DNA of 44,158 bases from Gammaproteobacteria bacterium (GCA_009844085.1 VYCF01000043.1:1-44158), one strand, 5' to 3'. Positions 1 through 7,935 are shown, numbered from the stretch's first letter. Program-made: numbers and translations. The notes: generated by a model not told the origin, from the letters alone.

Positions 1-56
1 CGGGTGACCGGGTGACCGGGTGACCGGGTGACCGGGTGACCGGGTGACCGGGTGAT
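1..56. repeat. 8-bp tandem repeat, 7 units
   Basis: Seven head-to-tail copies of cgggtgac, the last ending in t instead of c. The array begins at the window edge, so its true length is unknown. There are no spacers, so it is not a CRISPR array. It is probably a microsatellite-type VNTR, and its copy number may be unreliable in an assembly. Confidence 0.9.
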
Positions 57-400
57 TATAATTGAGGACCTGTCGCCCGCGCTTGTCAAGACCCGCGGGC
101 GAAAATCTTCGCCAGCCCCGCCGCCCAAACGGCTTCCCAACATCAGTAAAACACCTTCCAACTCCATCGCAAAAACCTCCAACCCGTCATAACTCCATGC
201 GCGGGCACGCCGCACGCAACCCGCGGGGGCGATCCGCCCCAACCGTACACGCATCTAACCACAAAAGCGCCGCCGCTGCCACAGCGGTTTCCGGGTTCGC
301 GCCCGACTTTTCGATTCATCGAAAATCTGGCGCACACCCTTGACTGGGGAAAAAGGGGCTGAAAATCTTGCCATTTGCAAGGAAGTGATTTAGGGTATCA
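57..400. other. Intergenic stretch, no gene seen
   Basis: About 340 bases between the left repeat and the first toxin-antitoxin operator. Open frames on both strands are short, rich in Arg/Pro/Ser, and resemble no family I know. No tRNA, terminator or clear promoter was seen apart from the operator at 401-417. Confidence 0.5.
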
Positions 401-417
401 CCATATTCAAAATATGG
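401..417. promoter_or_regulatory. Palindromic operator upstream of vapBC-like module
   Basis: A perfect inverted repeat, CCATATT-CAA-AATATGG, ends 9 bases before the antitoxin ATG. RHH-type antitoxins usually bind such palindromes overlapping their own promoter, so autoregulation by the antitoxin at 427 is inferred. A shortened relative of this palindrome (CATATT-GAA-AATATG) lies at 20020. Confidence 0.6.
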
Positions 418-426
418 GATGCCCGT

Positions 427-672
427 ATGAAAACGACCATTGACCTTCCCGATGAGTTGCTTGAGCAGGTGAAGCGCGCGGCCAGGAAGGAGGGCTCCTC
501 TCTCCGGCGACTCTTCGAAGAAGGATTGCATCGAGTGCTTCACGCCCGTCGAAACGCGGCGCGGCGTCAATTGAACATTCCAAGCTATGGCGGCAGCGGT
601 CTTGCGCCGGAGTTCGAGGGCGCCGATTGGAACAAGATCAGAGACACGATCTATAGCGGGCACGGCGCGTGA
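427..672 (+). CDS. vapB: VapB-like antitoxin (ribbon-helix-helix)
   Basis: An 81-residue protein. Residues 1-12 (MKTTIDLPDELL) form the N-terminal beta strand and helix start typical of RHH/CopG/VapB DNA-binding antitoxins. The basic helix and C-terminal tail (GGSGLAPEFEG) resemble VapB proteins that wrap around a PIN toxin. It overlaps the downstream PIN-domain gene by 4 bases, so the two are translationally coupled. It is expected to neutralise the toxin and to repress the operon through the palindrome at 401-417. Family assignment is confident; exact subfamily is not. Confidence 0.85.
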   Translation: MKTTIDLPDELLEQVKRAARKEGSSLRRLFEEGLHRVLHARRNAARRQLNIPSYGGSGLAPEFEGADWNKIRDTIYSGHGA

Positions 673-1106
673 TTGCCATTGACACCAACCTCCTCGTGTA
701 CTCGCATCGTCCCGAAATGCCGTTCCATGCGCGTACGCGGGAAGCGCTGAACGACGCGATCGGCGGCGCCGAACCGGTATGCGTTCCCTGGCCATGCGTT
801 CACGAGTTTCTTGGCGTGGTCTCCAACCCCAGAATATTCAAGGATCCGACTCCCATGGATCTGGCGCTGAAAGTCATTGAGCATGTTTTCGAAAACGCGA
901 CGGGCGGGTTCCTGGCCGAAGGCGAGGGCTACCTGGCGACGCTTGAGCGGCTCGCCCGACCGGCGCACCTCCAGGGCGCGGTCGTCCACGATGCCAGAAT
1001 CGCAGCGCTGTGCCTGTATCACGGTGTGCGCGTACTTTGGTCCGCAGACCGCGATTTCTCGCGCTTTCCGAATCTTGCAGTGATTAACCCGCTTGTGAAG
1101 ACATAG
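669..1106 (+). CDS. vapC: VapC-like PIN-domain toxin
   Basis: A 145-residue PIN-domain ribonuclease starting at GTG, 4 bases inside the antitoxin gene. The acidic metal-site residues are visible: Asp5 in IDTNLLVY, Glu46 in VHEFLG, Asp108 in VHDARIAAL, and Asp127/Asp129 in SADRDF. VapC enzymes cleave tRNA or rRNA when freed from VapB and stop translation. The module looks intact. The stop codon lies inside the left copy of a 25-bp direct repeat (1100-1124), so the gene end borders a recombination footprint. Confidence 0.88.
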   Translation: MIAIDTNLLVYSHRPEMPFHARTREALNDAIGGAEPVCVPWPCVHEFLGVVSNPRIFKDPTPMDLALKVIEHVFENATGGFLAEGEGYLATLERLARPAHLQGAVVHDARIAALCLYHGVRVLWSADRDFSRFPNLAVINPLVKT

Positions 1107-1124
1107 CTCTCAAGCAGGGAATTC
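1100..1124. repeat. 25-bp direct repeat, left copy
   Basis: This 25-base segment (starting gacatagctctc) recurs exactly at 1815-1839. Weaker similarity continues about 35 bases beyond each copy, both containing gaact and ggcgacgga. The copies bracket the yefM-yoeB module. The left copy includes the vapC stop codon. Confidence 0.85.
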
Positions 1125-1227
1125 ACGACCCTCGAACTCCCGCGGGGGCGACGGAAAAACTGTGCCGCCAAGCCGCACAGAATGACTGAGGAACAAGTTG
1201 ACCTGTCCGCTTGATGCAACTAAGCTA

Positions 1228-1247
1228 CTGTACTTGATTGTGTACAG
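1228..1247. promoter_or_regulatory. YefM operator palindrome
   Basis: CTGTAC and GTACAG form a perfect 6-bp inverted repeat separated by 8 bases, and TGTACA lies at 1241-1246. TGTACA-centred palindromes are the known operator core of E. coli yefM-yoeB. Its centre is about 30 bases upstream of the ATG at 1268. The placement supports autorepression and argues against any start codon inside this element. Confidence 0.7.
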
Positions 1248-1267
1248 AACTAAATCGAGAAGTCGTT

Positions 1268-1519
1268 ATGGACGCCATCAGCTATACCGCCGCGCGCGCC
1301 AACTTGGCGAAAACAATGGAAAAAGTTTGTCAGGACCATGACCCGGTAATAATCACCCGCAAGCGGGAAACGCCGGTAGTGATGATTTCACTGGAGGATT
1401 TCCAAGCCATGGAGGAAACCGCGTACCTTCTCCGCGCGCCCGCCAACGCCCGCCGTTTGCTCGAATCAATAGCCGAACTGGAATCCGGCAAGGGCATCGA
1501 CCGCGAACTGGCCGAATGA
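1268..1519 (+). CDS. yefM: YefM antitoxin (Phd/YefM family)
   Basis: An 83-residue antitoxin. The N-terminus MDAISYTAARANLA is the classic Phd/YefM DNA-binding fold, and PVVMISLEDFQAMEETAYLL is the YefM signature before the toxin-binding tail. ATG 1268 was chosen because it aligns with family N-termini and lies beyond the operator; the earlier TTG at 1238 falls inside the palindrome. It overlaps yoeB by 4 bases. It should bind YoeB and repress the operon. Confidence 0.93.
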   Translation: MDAISYTAARANLAKTMEKVCQDHDPVIITRKRETPVVMISLEDFQAMEETAYLLRAPANARRLLESIAELESGKGIDRELAE

Positions 1520-1776
1520 GACTTACTTTTTCCGGCAAATCCTGGGACGAATATTTGTACTGGCAGAAAACAGACAAAGCCATCCTCAAGAGAATCAACT
1601 CTTTGATCAGGGCTATTCAGCGCGAACCGTTCGAAGGCATCGGCAAACCCGAGCCCCTGAAGCACGGCCTTTCGGGTTACTGGTCAAGAAGAATCAACGA
1701 CGAACACAGGCTCGTCTACAAGGTCGCCGACGACCAGATTTTGGTTGCTCAACTGCGCTATCACTATGAGCAATAG
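1516..1776 (+). CDS. yoeB: YoeB mRNA interferase toxin
   Basis: An 86-residue RelE-superfamily toxin that cleaves mRNA on the ribosome. The catalytic residues known for E. coli YoeB (Glu46, Arg65, His83, with Tyr84) are all present at the same positions. The C-terminus LRYHYEQ is typical of the family. The length matches and nothing is truncated, so the toxin should be active. It is translationally coupled to yefM through an ATGA overlap. The whole module lies between two 25-bp direct repeats. Confidence 0.95.
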   Translation: MRLTFSGKSWDEYLYWQKTDKAILKRINSLIRAIQREPFEGIGKPEPLKHGLSGYWSRRINDEHRLVYKVADDQILVAQLRYHYEQ

Positions 1777-1814
1777 CAGAGCGCACATTGACCAGATCGG
1801 CAATTCGAAAAGAC

Positions 1815-1839
1815 GACATAGCTCTCAAGCAGGGAATTC
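1815..1839. repeat. 25-bp direct repeat, right copy
   Basis: Identical to 1100-1124. It lies 38 bases after the yoeB stop and directly before the antitoxin-gene remnant at 1869. The shared acatag at its start equals the last codons of vapC in the left copy, suggesting that this copy also derives from the end of a toxin gene. Confidence 0.85.
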
Positions 1840-1868
1840 GCGAATCCCGAACTCGTGTGAAGGCGACG

Positions 1869-1904
1869 GAAGACTTCAACCGCATGGATGCACATGCGAT
1901 TTAA
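1869..1904 (+). pseudogene. Remnant of a Phd/VapB antitoxin C-terminus
   Basis: Read in the frame starting at 1869, the bases encode EDFNRMDAHAI and then a stop. This matches the tail of the intact antitoxin at 8052-8297 (EDFNRMDAKVIENLF), and the DNA is nearly identical over about 30 bases. No upstream antitoxin body is present, so only the tail of a lost antitoxin gene survives. It overlaps the 3' end of the minus-strand ATPase gene. Confidence 0.6.
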
Positions 1905-3172
1905 GGTCCCAGTGAGCCGATGGGCGCCACTGTCACGCCGTCGGGGCGGCGATACGCGTAGCCAGTGGCGGTCACCAAGAGCAAATTTGCCGGTTCGCCC
2001 ATTTTCGCGGTATCCACTCGGCTCTTGAACTTGAGCAGTGTCGAGGCGGCGGCATCGATGATTGACTCGGAATTTCCAAGTTTCACCTCTACCGGCAACC
2101 AGGCGCCCGCCGCGGTCTGGATTACGGCATCGACTTCCAGCCCGGTATTGTCCCGATAATGACTGAGTTCGGCATCGTGCGGCGCCGCGTAGATGCGAAG
2201 GTCGCGAACGACCATGGACTCGAACAGGAATCCGAGGTATTCAAGGTCGGCGCGCAATTGCCCCGGATTGGACCGGATGGCGGCGACAGCTACAGATGGG
2301 TCAGCAAATTGCTGTTTGGCAGCCTGCAACAGGCGCGACTTGGAGCGCAAGTGGGGTGAGAACGGCGGCAATTCCTCGACAACGAACAATTTGCGCAATG
2401 CCTCCATATAGCCTGCCACTGTGCGAGCTTGCACATTTTCGCCGGTTCCGGAAACGTCTCTAGCCAAGGTCGTCAACTTTACTTCCGTAGCTATGTTGCG
2501 CGCCAGGGATTGCATCAAACGCAGCACCTTTGCAGGGTCGTGGCGGACACCCTCCACACTTCCAACATCGGTTCTGCGCAGTTCGTCGATATAGTCGCGC
2601 GCAAAACCCATGGCTTGGTTCAGACTATCGCCGATGGTGCCGGGCCAACCGCCCCGGCATATGAGTTCAACAATATCCGATATGGTCAAACCCGGATCGG
2701 TGGCCGAAATCGTCGCGCCGGACAGCAAGTCGCCCAGCGAGACTTTTCCATTCGCGTGGTCTTGCTCAAAGAGAGACATCGTTCTCATGCGCAAGCGGGA
2801 TATGCGTCCCGCTCCCGAATGGCGCACGATGTCGTCTGTCGGCGCCGCCGACCCGGTGAGAATGAACTTGCCCTTGCCTGATCGCTGATCCGACGCCCGT
2901 CGCACGTGATTCCAAATTTCGGGAACGATCTGCCACTCATCGAATAGTCTCGGCGTGTCACCCTCAAGCAAAGGCTGCGGATCAATGGACACGGCTTGGC
3001 GGGCGTTGGCGTCCACATCGAAACATACCTCGCTGCGGGCCATCCGCTTGGCTGTGGCCGTTTTTCCGCAAGCCTTGGGCCCTTCAATCAAGACTGTGGA
3101 AGCGCGAGCGAGTCGGGTTGCCAACTCTTTGTCGGCCAGCCTCGGCATGTAGCCATTGGAGTCGGATTTCAT
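1901..3172 (-). CDS. AAA_14/DUF4143 family ATPase
   Basis: A 423-residue P-loop ATPase of the AAA_14 plus DUF4143 architecture. Walker A is GPKACGKTATA near residue 32, Walker B is LFDEWQ near residue 98, and FILTGS followed by GRISRLRMRTMSLFE is the family signature. The C-terminal DUF4143 part holds LEVDAVIQ and LPVEVKLG, a nuclease-like acidic/lysine pattern. Members are widespread accessory genes of unknown role, often near toxin-antitoxin loci. It is transcribed divergently from the SbcD-SbcC fusion gene, with a tandem repeat array between them. An in-frame ATG at 3148 is an alternative start. Confidence 0.88.
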   Translation of the reverse strand: MKSDSNGYMPRLADKELATRLARASTVLIEGPKACGKTATAKRMARSEVCFDVDANARQAVSIDPQPLLEGDTPRLFDEWQIVPEIWNHVRRASDQRSGKGKFILTGSAAPTDDIVRHSGAGRISRLRMRTMSLFEQDHANGKVSLGDLLSGATISATDPGLTISDIVELICRGGWPGTIGDSLNQAMGFARDYIDELRRTDVGSVEGVRHDPAKVLRLMQSLARNIATEVKLTTLARDVSGTGENVQARTVAGYMEALRKLFVVEELPPFSPHLRSKSRLLQAAKQQFADPSVAVAAIRSNPGQLRADLEYLGFLFESMVVRDLRIYAAPHDAELSHYRDNTGLEVDAVIQTAAGAWLPVEVKLGNSESIIDAAASTLLKFKSRVDTAKMGEPANLLLVTATGYAYRRPDGVTVAPIGSLGP

Positions 3173-3187
3173 CGAAGATTACCTAAA

Positions 3188-3277
3188 GCATGTTTCGCAA
3201 TGATTTTAACGCATGTTTTGCAATGTTTCTAACGCACTTTTTACAACGATTTCAGCGCACTTTTTGCAATTTCGGCG
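3188..3277. repeat. Four imperfect 23-bp tandem repeats between divergent genes
   Basis: Units begin at 3188, 3211, 3234 and 3257, each starting gca. Units 1 and 2 run gcatgttt(c/t)(g)caatg and end taac; units 3 and 4 start gcactttttacaa and gcactttttgcaa. The period is exactly 23 bases, about two helical turns, so a protein binding the array would see the same helix face. The array fills the space upstream of the ATPase start at 3172 and ends about 85 bases before the fusion gene start. It is likely a regulatory binding array; no replication gene is present to support an origin. Confidence 0.75.
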
Positions 3278-3362
3278 AATGACGCGGCCGCATCCGCGGA
3301 TCGCGATTCTGTCGCGTCGCGTTCTCTGTTAGCATTGCCCGCGCTTGCATGCGGGCCTTCCA

Positions 3363-6300
3363 ATGACTTTCAGATTCATACACACGGCTGACTGGCAGAT
3401 CGGCAAGGTGTTTCGTTTTGTTGACGGGACAACAATAGGGCTCTTGCAGGAGGCTCGACTGGACGCCATAAGCCGGCTTGGCAAGCTTGCCCAAGAGCAT
3501 AATGCCGGACATGTGCTGGTCGCGGGCGATGTGTACGACAAGGAAGCTCTTGCACCTGTTTCGCGCAACAAGCCGATCGAGAGGATGCGCGCCTTCCCCG
3601 AAATCCAATGGCACTTGCTTCCCGGCAATCACGATCCGCACCGGCCCAATGGGCTTTGGGATCAACTGCTTCAAAGCGGATTGCCCGAAAACGTTCATGC
3701 CCACGTCGAACCGAAGCCGGTATGCCTGGAGCCGGATACGGCCTTTCTGCTCCCAGCGCCGTTGCGCCATAAGCACTCCTTCTCAGACCCGACTCTCTGG
3801 ATGGACGACGCGGAAACTCCAGCTGGAATGATTCGAATCGGACTGGCGCACGGCACGATAACTGGTTTCGGCTCCGACGATGGGGACGTTCCCAATCTGA
3901 TTTCACCGCAACGCCCTGACACCGCGAATCTTTCGTACTTGGCTCTCGGTGACTGGCACGGTCAAAAGAAAATCAACGAGCGCTGCTGGTATAGCGGCGC
4001 CCACGAAATTGACGCCTTTGACGTCATCAACGGAGGCCGGGCTCTCCTTGTAGAATTTTCAGATCCGGAGGCCACTCCTACAATTACCCCGCTCCAAACC
4101 GGAATCTATTCATGGAAATCCTTGTCCGAACAAGTGAATGGCCGAAGCGATATAGATCACTTGGAGGCCAAGCTGCGCGACATCGGCGAGCCAGAGAAAA
4201 CCCTGGTCAATTTGGACGTCGAAGGCACATTGTCTCTTGAAGACCGGCAACGCTTCGAGGTCAGAGTGGCCGAAGGCGTTTCCGCTGCCTTCTGTTCGAT
4301 GCGCTTGGATTGCGCAAACCTTCACGCTCGGCCAACGGCGGAGGACTTGGACCAGATCGACCGCGGCGGCTTCGTTCGGCAAGCAGCGGATGAACTGAAC
4401 AGACTGGCCGCGGCTGGCGGAGAAAGCGGGGAACTGGCCGACGGCATCTACCGAATCACCAAGCGATTCGTAAAGAAGCCATACGCTCGGCTCGATTGCC
4501 CGGACGGCACGGAGTTGCAAGGCGAAGAAGCAGAGGAAAAACTGCGTACACTGCTGAATTTCGGCAAACCGGACAATCGCGGCGCCAAACCGGAGTCGCT
4601 CGGCATGTGGAGCGTGCTTTGGGTGCAACAGGGCGATTCTTTCGGTTCGCTCGGGATACCCCAAAGCGCCCGATCAAGTCTGCATGGTGCACTGGACACG
4701 CAAGTCGGCGCTGTTTTGGGTGGGGAAAGGGGCAGGAAACTCCCGCAAGCCATTCAAGCCCGGCTGGATGAATTGGTAACTCCTGCTAATGGCCGCCCTC
4801 GAGGAGAATTCAAGGCACTCGGAGAGCGCGTCGTCGATCTGGAAGAGTCCTTGAATCAATTGCGTGAACATCGGCGAGAATTGACCGAAGCGTTGGATGA
4901 CCTGGAAGCCGCTCAAGAGGATCTGAAACGCCTTGAATCCGGTAAAAATGACCGAAAGGACCTAGAAGAGTTGGAACTAGCGCGTGAACGGCATGTTGAA
5001 CTCAGCAACCTTGAAGCGCGGATTAGAGCTGCAGAAGCCGAATCAGAGCTGTGCGCGGAGCGGCTCGAAAAATCCAAGCGAGCGGTCGCCGATCGCGAGG
5101 ATTCGCGTCAATCCGTAACTGACCATGAGCTGCATTTAAAGCAGTTCGACGAGGAGCTTTCTCGATTGCGCCATGAGGAAAACACTGTACGCGAGCTTGT
5201 CGATTCACTCCGTTCCGAGGTGCGGGAATTGGAAGAATCGTGGGCACAGTCGAACGCGGCCGAATCGCGGCGGACGCGCATCGTCGCCGTGGCCCGTCGG
5301 CAGGATCGACTGCGCGAATTGGAGGATAGGTACAAAAAGGCGAAAGATGCTGAGGACAGGCTGCGAAAATCCGAACGCGCCGCCGCAGGAATTCTCATCA
5401 CCGATGAGTTGCTTGGCGCGATTCGCGAAGCGGTTGCCAAGGCCAAAGAGTCTGCGGGCCAATTGAACGCGGCAGCGACCCGCATCGGCTTCGAGCTGGA
5501 GTCCAAAGGCAATCAAGGCATTACGATTAACGGGAAACCGCTGTCTGTCGGGACGGCAACAGTTCAGGCGATCGAAGAAACCAGGGTTGGCATCCCTGGT
5601 GTCGGCGTAGTTGTGGTGGAGCCCGCGATCAAAGACCGAGAAAAGCTGCTCGCCCGCCAAAGGGAAAACTTGGCGGCGCTTGATCAGGCGCTGCGGAATG
5701 CAAGAGTTGAGAACGCCGCCGAGGCGGAGAGCCAGTTCGAACGACGGAAGCAATTGATAGAGGATGTCAAATCAGCCCGGCGAGAGGTGGAGCTATACGC
5801 TCCGGCCACAGATGACTGCGAAGCGGGCGCAAGTGGGCTTGGCGCATATATTGAAGGCCTGCGGGAAATCGCCAAATCCGAACTCGACGAACTGCAATTG
5901 ACGGAACCGCCAATACTGGCCGAAGCCGAAACCGTGCTGCGCGAGTTCGAGAAGCAAGCAGCCGAAGCGCGGAACGAATGGATGGCCAAACGAGAGGCCA
6001 TCAGTAGTCCGGAAGGGCAACTGCATCGAATCCGGGAAAAAATAGCGAAAATTGAAGGTAATCGGGAAGATAGCTCGGCCAGACTTGCGGCGGGCAAGAA
6101 AAGCCTTGAGGATGACGAGAAGAAATGTTCGGACGCTCAGCTTGGGGAACGAGTGGAGGAAGCACAACTCGCGCTTGAAGAGCAGCAGTCCAACGTCACC
6201 GATCTGGAGGGACAAAGAGGCGGGGATTCTCTCGATCAACTCAAGGCGCGTATCTCCCGATTGGACAAAGCGATCGAAGGAAGACGAAAAAAGCGCGGTG

Positions 6301-6908
6301 AACTAGAAACGAGAATGGCCAGATTGCAAGGGCAGATAGCAGAGGTCGATGGAGCGGGGCTGGACGAGAAGATCGAATTGCGCAAACGTGAACTTGAGTT
6401 ATCGCAAGCAGTGCTCGAACGGAGCGAACGGGAAGTGAAGGTGCTGAGCCTCTTGCTGAAAACTTTACGAGACGCCGAGAGCAAAGCCAAGGAAGCGCAC
6501 CTGGCGCCGGTTTTATCCAAAGTTCGGCCCTATCTCGAATCATTGTTTCCGGGCGCCAGAATTGACATTGACGAGAATCTCGAAATCTCGGGACTCTCGC
6601 GAGGAAGCGGTTACAGCGAGCAATTTCAACATCTAAGCATGGGCACACAGGAACAAGTGGCAGTACTCGTTAGATTGGCCTTCGCCAAGATGCTTGCGGA
6701 ACAGGGAAATCCAGCAACCGTAGTGCTCGACGACGCATTGGTTTTTTCCGACGACCAGCGCATGGAGCGGATGTTCGATATCCTGAACATGGCAGCCGAC
6801 GACGTACAAATACTGATTCTGACCTGCCGCGAGCAACTGTTTGAACGTCTCGGCGGCAAAGCGCTGTCGCTTGAAACCTCAAGCGAAGAAGAATTGGTAT
6901 CAGCTTGA
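3363..6908 (+). CDS. SbcD-SbcC-like fusion protein without a Walker A motif
   Basis: A 1181-residue protein. Residues 1 to about 345 are an SbcD/Mre11-like metallophosphoesterase: D10 in HTADWQIG, GDVYD 55-59, GNHD 88-91, His163 in LAHG, His199 in GDWHG. From about residue 357 the sequence becomes a Rad50/SbcC-like ATPase: RFVKKPYARL, LWVQQGD, long coiled coils, a small hinge-like insert near 715-770 with GITINGKPL, then ABC signature LSMGTQEQ (1091-1098) and Walker B VVLDDAL near 1120. The N-terminal strand and P-loop that should precede RITKRF are absent, and no GxxxxGK[ST] occurs elsewhere. It therefore looks like an in-frame joining of two genes with loss of the P-loop. ATG 3363 aligns with family N-termini; a TTG lies 18 bases upstream. 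It is followed after 4 bases by a TPR gene. Confidence 0.85.
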   Translation: MTFRFIHTADWQIGKVFRFVDGTTIGLLQEARLDAISRLGKLAQEHNAGHVLVAGDVYDKEALAPVSRNKPIERMRAFPEIQWHLLPGNHDPHRPNGLWDQLLQSGLPENVHAHVEPKPVCLEPDTAFLLPAPLRHKHSFSDPTLWMDDAETPAGMIRIGLAHGTITGFGSDDGDVPNLISPQRPDTANLSYLALGDWHGQKKINERCWYSGAHEIDAFDVINGGRALLVEFSDPEATPTITPLQTGIYSWKSLSEQVNGRSDIDHLEAKLRDIGEPEKTLVNLDVEGTLSLEDRQRFEVRVAEGVSAAFCSMRLDCANLHARPTAEDLDQIDRGGFVRQAADELNRLAAAGGESGELADGIYRITKRFVKKPYARLDCPDGTELQGEEAEEKLRTLLNFGKPDNRGAKPESLGMWSVLWVQQGDSFGSLGIPQSARSSLHGALDTQVGAVLGGERGRKLPQAIQARLDELVTPANGRPRGEFKALGERVVDLEESLNQLREHRRELTEALDDLEAAQEDLKRLESGKNDRKDLEELELARERHVELSNLEARIRAAEAESELCAERLEKSKRAVADREDSRQSVTDHELHLKQFDEELSRLRHEENTVRELVDSLRSEVRELEESWAQSNAAESRRTRIVAVARRQDRLRELEDRYKKAKDAEDRLRKSERAAAGILITDELLGAIREAVAKAKESAGQLNAAATRIGFELESKGNQGITINGKPLSVGTATVQAIEETRVGIPGVGVVVVEPAIKDREKLLARQRENLAALDQALRNARVENAAEAESQFERRKQLIEDVKSARREVELYAPATDDCEAGASGLGAYIEGLREIAKSELDELQLTEPPILAEAETVLREFEKQAAEARNEWMAKREAISSPEGQLHRIREKIAKIEGNREDSSARLAAGKKSLEDDEKKCSDAQLGERVEEAQLALEEQQSNVTDLEGQRGGDSLDQLKARISRLDKAIEGRRKKRGELETRMARLQGQIAEVDGAGLDEKIELRKRELELSQAVLERSEREVKVLSLLLKTLRDAESKAKEAHLAPVLSKVRPYLESLFPGARIDIDENLEISGLSRGSGYSEQFQHLSMGTQEQVAVLVRLAFAKMLAEQGNPATVVLDDALVFSDDQRMERMFDILNMAADDVQILILTCREQLFERLGGKALSLETSSEEELVSA

Positions 6909-6912
6909 ACTC

Positions 6913-7935
6913 ATGTCCATCTCTGTTGAAATTCTGGATGACGGTGCGGTGTTCCACTACCCTCCGGAGTATGATTTTTGCTATCGCCAGTTCGACAAGC
7001 TGCTGGACCAGCGAGATGCCGAGGAAATTAGCGATAAGGAATATTTGCGCAGGCTTGGCGAACTCACAAGGAAATACCCACAATTCATAGACGGCCATGC
7101 CCATATCGGTTTCGAGCAATTGGGCCGAGGCCGCGTCAGAGCCGCGCTCAAATCTTTCGAACGCGGGTTCAAACTGGGCGAAGCGGCGCTGCCGGAGGAC
7201 TTCGACGGTGCGGTGAAATGGACCTTTCTCGATAACCGGCCATTCCTGCGCGCCGTCGGCGGCATGGCCGAATCATTGATCGCCTTGGATGACAAAGTGA
7301 AGGCTATAAAGCTGATAGAAATGATTATCGCTTGGGATGAAAACGACCACCAAGGTTGGCGATTTCAAATCGGTTCCGAATACCTTCGGGCCGGCAGAGC
7401 GGAGCAAGCGCTTGAAATTTTCGAGAATAACTCCGAAGAATATCCGCCTTACTGGTACGAGCTCGGCCTGTATTGGCTGATGCGCCAGAACTTTGCCAAG
7501 GCTGCCACTTGCCTGCGCCGCGGCTTCATAAGCAACCCCTATGTCCCCGAAACCCTATTCGGGACCGATCTTATTCTCCCTCTTCCGATCTGGCACGGCT
7601 CAAATTTCAACAGAGCCAGCACAGCCCTTGCATATGCGAAAGCTTACGGCGCACTTTGGGAGGAAAATCTGGAAGCAATGGAATTCCTGCGCTGGCTGCA
7701 AGGTCATCCCAAGGCGCTTGCGGAACGAGCGGCGATTTTCGAATGCCGGGAAGCGCTTATGTGGGAAAGAGATGTCGCGAAGCGCGGGCAAATTCTCGAC
7801 CGAGAAAAATCATTGTTTAGCGAAATGGACGACCGCCTGTCAGAACAAATGGTCAGCACCCGCGTAGACCGGCATGGAAAGGAAGTTTTGCCGTGGACGG
7901 TTCCCACTATCGAATTGTTGGAAACTCTTGATTGA
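6913..7935 (+). CDS. TPR-type helical repeat protein
   Basis: A 340-residue protein with no signal peptide. It contains tetratricopeptide-like helical pairs: GHAHIGFEQLGRGRVRAAL, DHQGWRFQIGSEYLRAGRAE and YWYELGLYWLMRQNFAKAAT, each followed by a helix ending near Ala/Leu. The ATG at 6913 lies 4 bases after the stop of the SbcD-SbcC fusion gene, so the two are almost certainly co-transcribed and probably act together. TPR proteins commonly scaffold protein complexes. No enzymatic motif is visible. Its role is inferred from location only. Confidence 0.75.
   Translation: MSISVEILDDGAVFHYPPEYDFCYRQFDKLLDQRDAEEISDKEYLRRLGELTRKYPQFIDGHAHIGFEQLGRGRVRAALKSFERGFKLGEAALPEDFDGAVKWTFLDNRPFLRAVGGMAESLIALDDKVKAIKLIEMIIAWDENDHQGWRFQIGSEYLRAGRAEQALEIFENNSEEYPPYWYELGLYWLMRQNFAKAATCLRRGFISNPYVPETLFGTDLILPLPIWHGSNFNRASTALAYAKAYGALWEENLEAMEFLRWLQGHPKALAERAAIFECREALMWERDVAKRGQILDREKSLFSEMDDRLSEQMVSTRVDRHGKEVLPWTVPTIELLETLD

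Noticed and set aside
1..56. Possible CRISPR array
   Set aside because: The octamer copies are contiguous with no spacers.
62..343. 93-codon frame near the left edge
   Set aside because: Composition is Arg/Pro/Ser-rich with no ribosome site or family resemblance, and it overlaps other weak frames.
3188..3277. Plasmid replication origin
   Set aside because: Iteron-like repeats are present but there is no replication initiator gene or AT-rich melting region, and core chromosomal genes follow.
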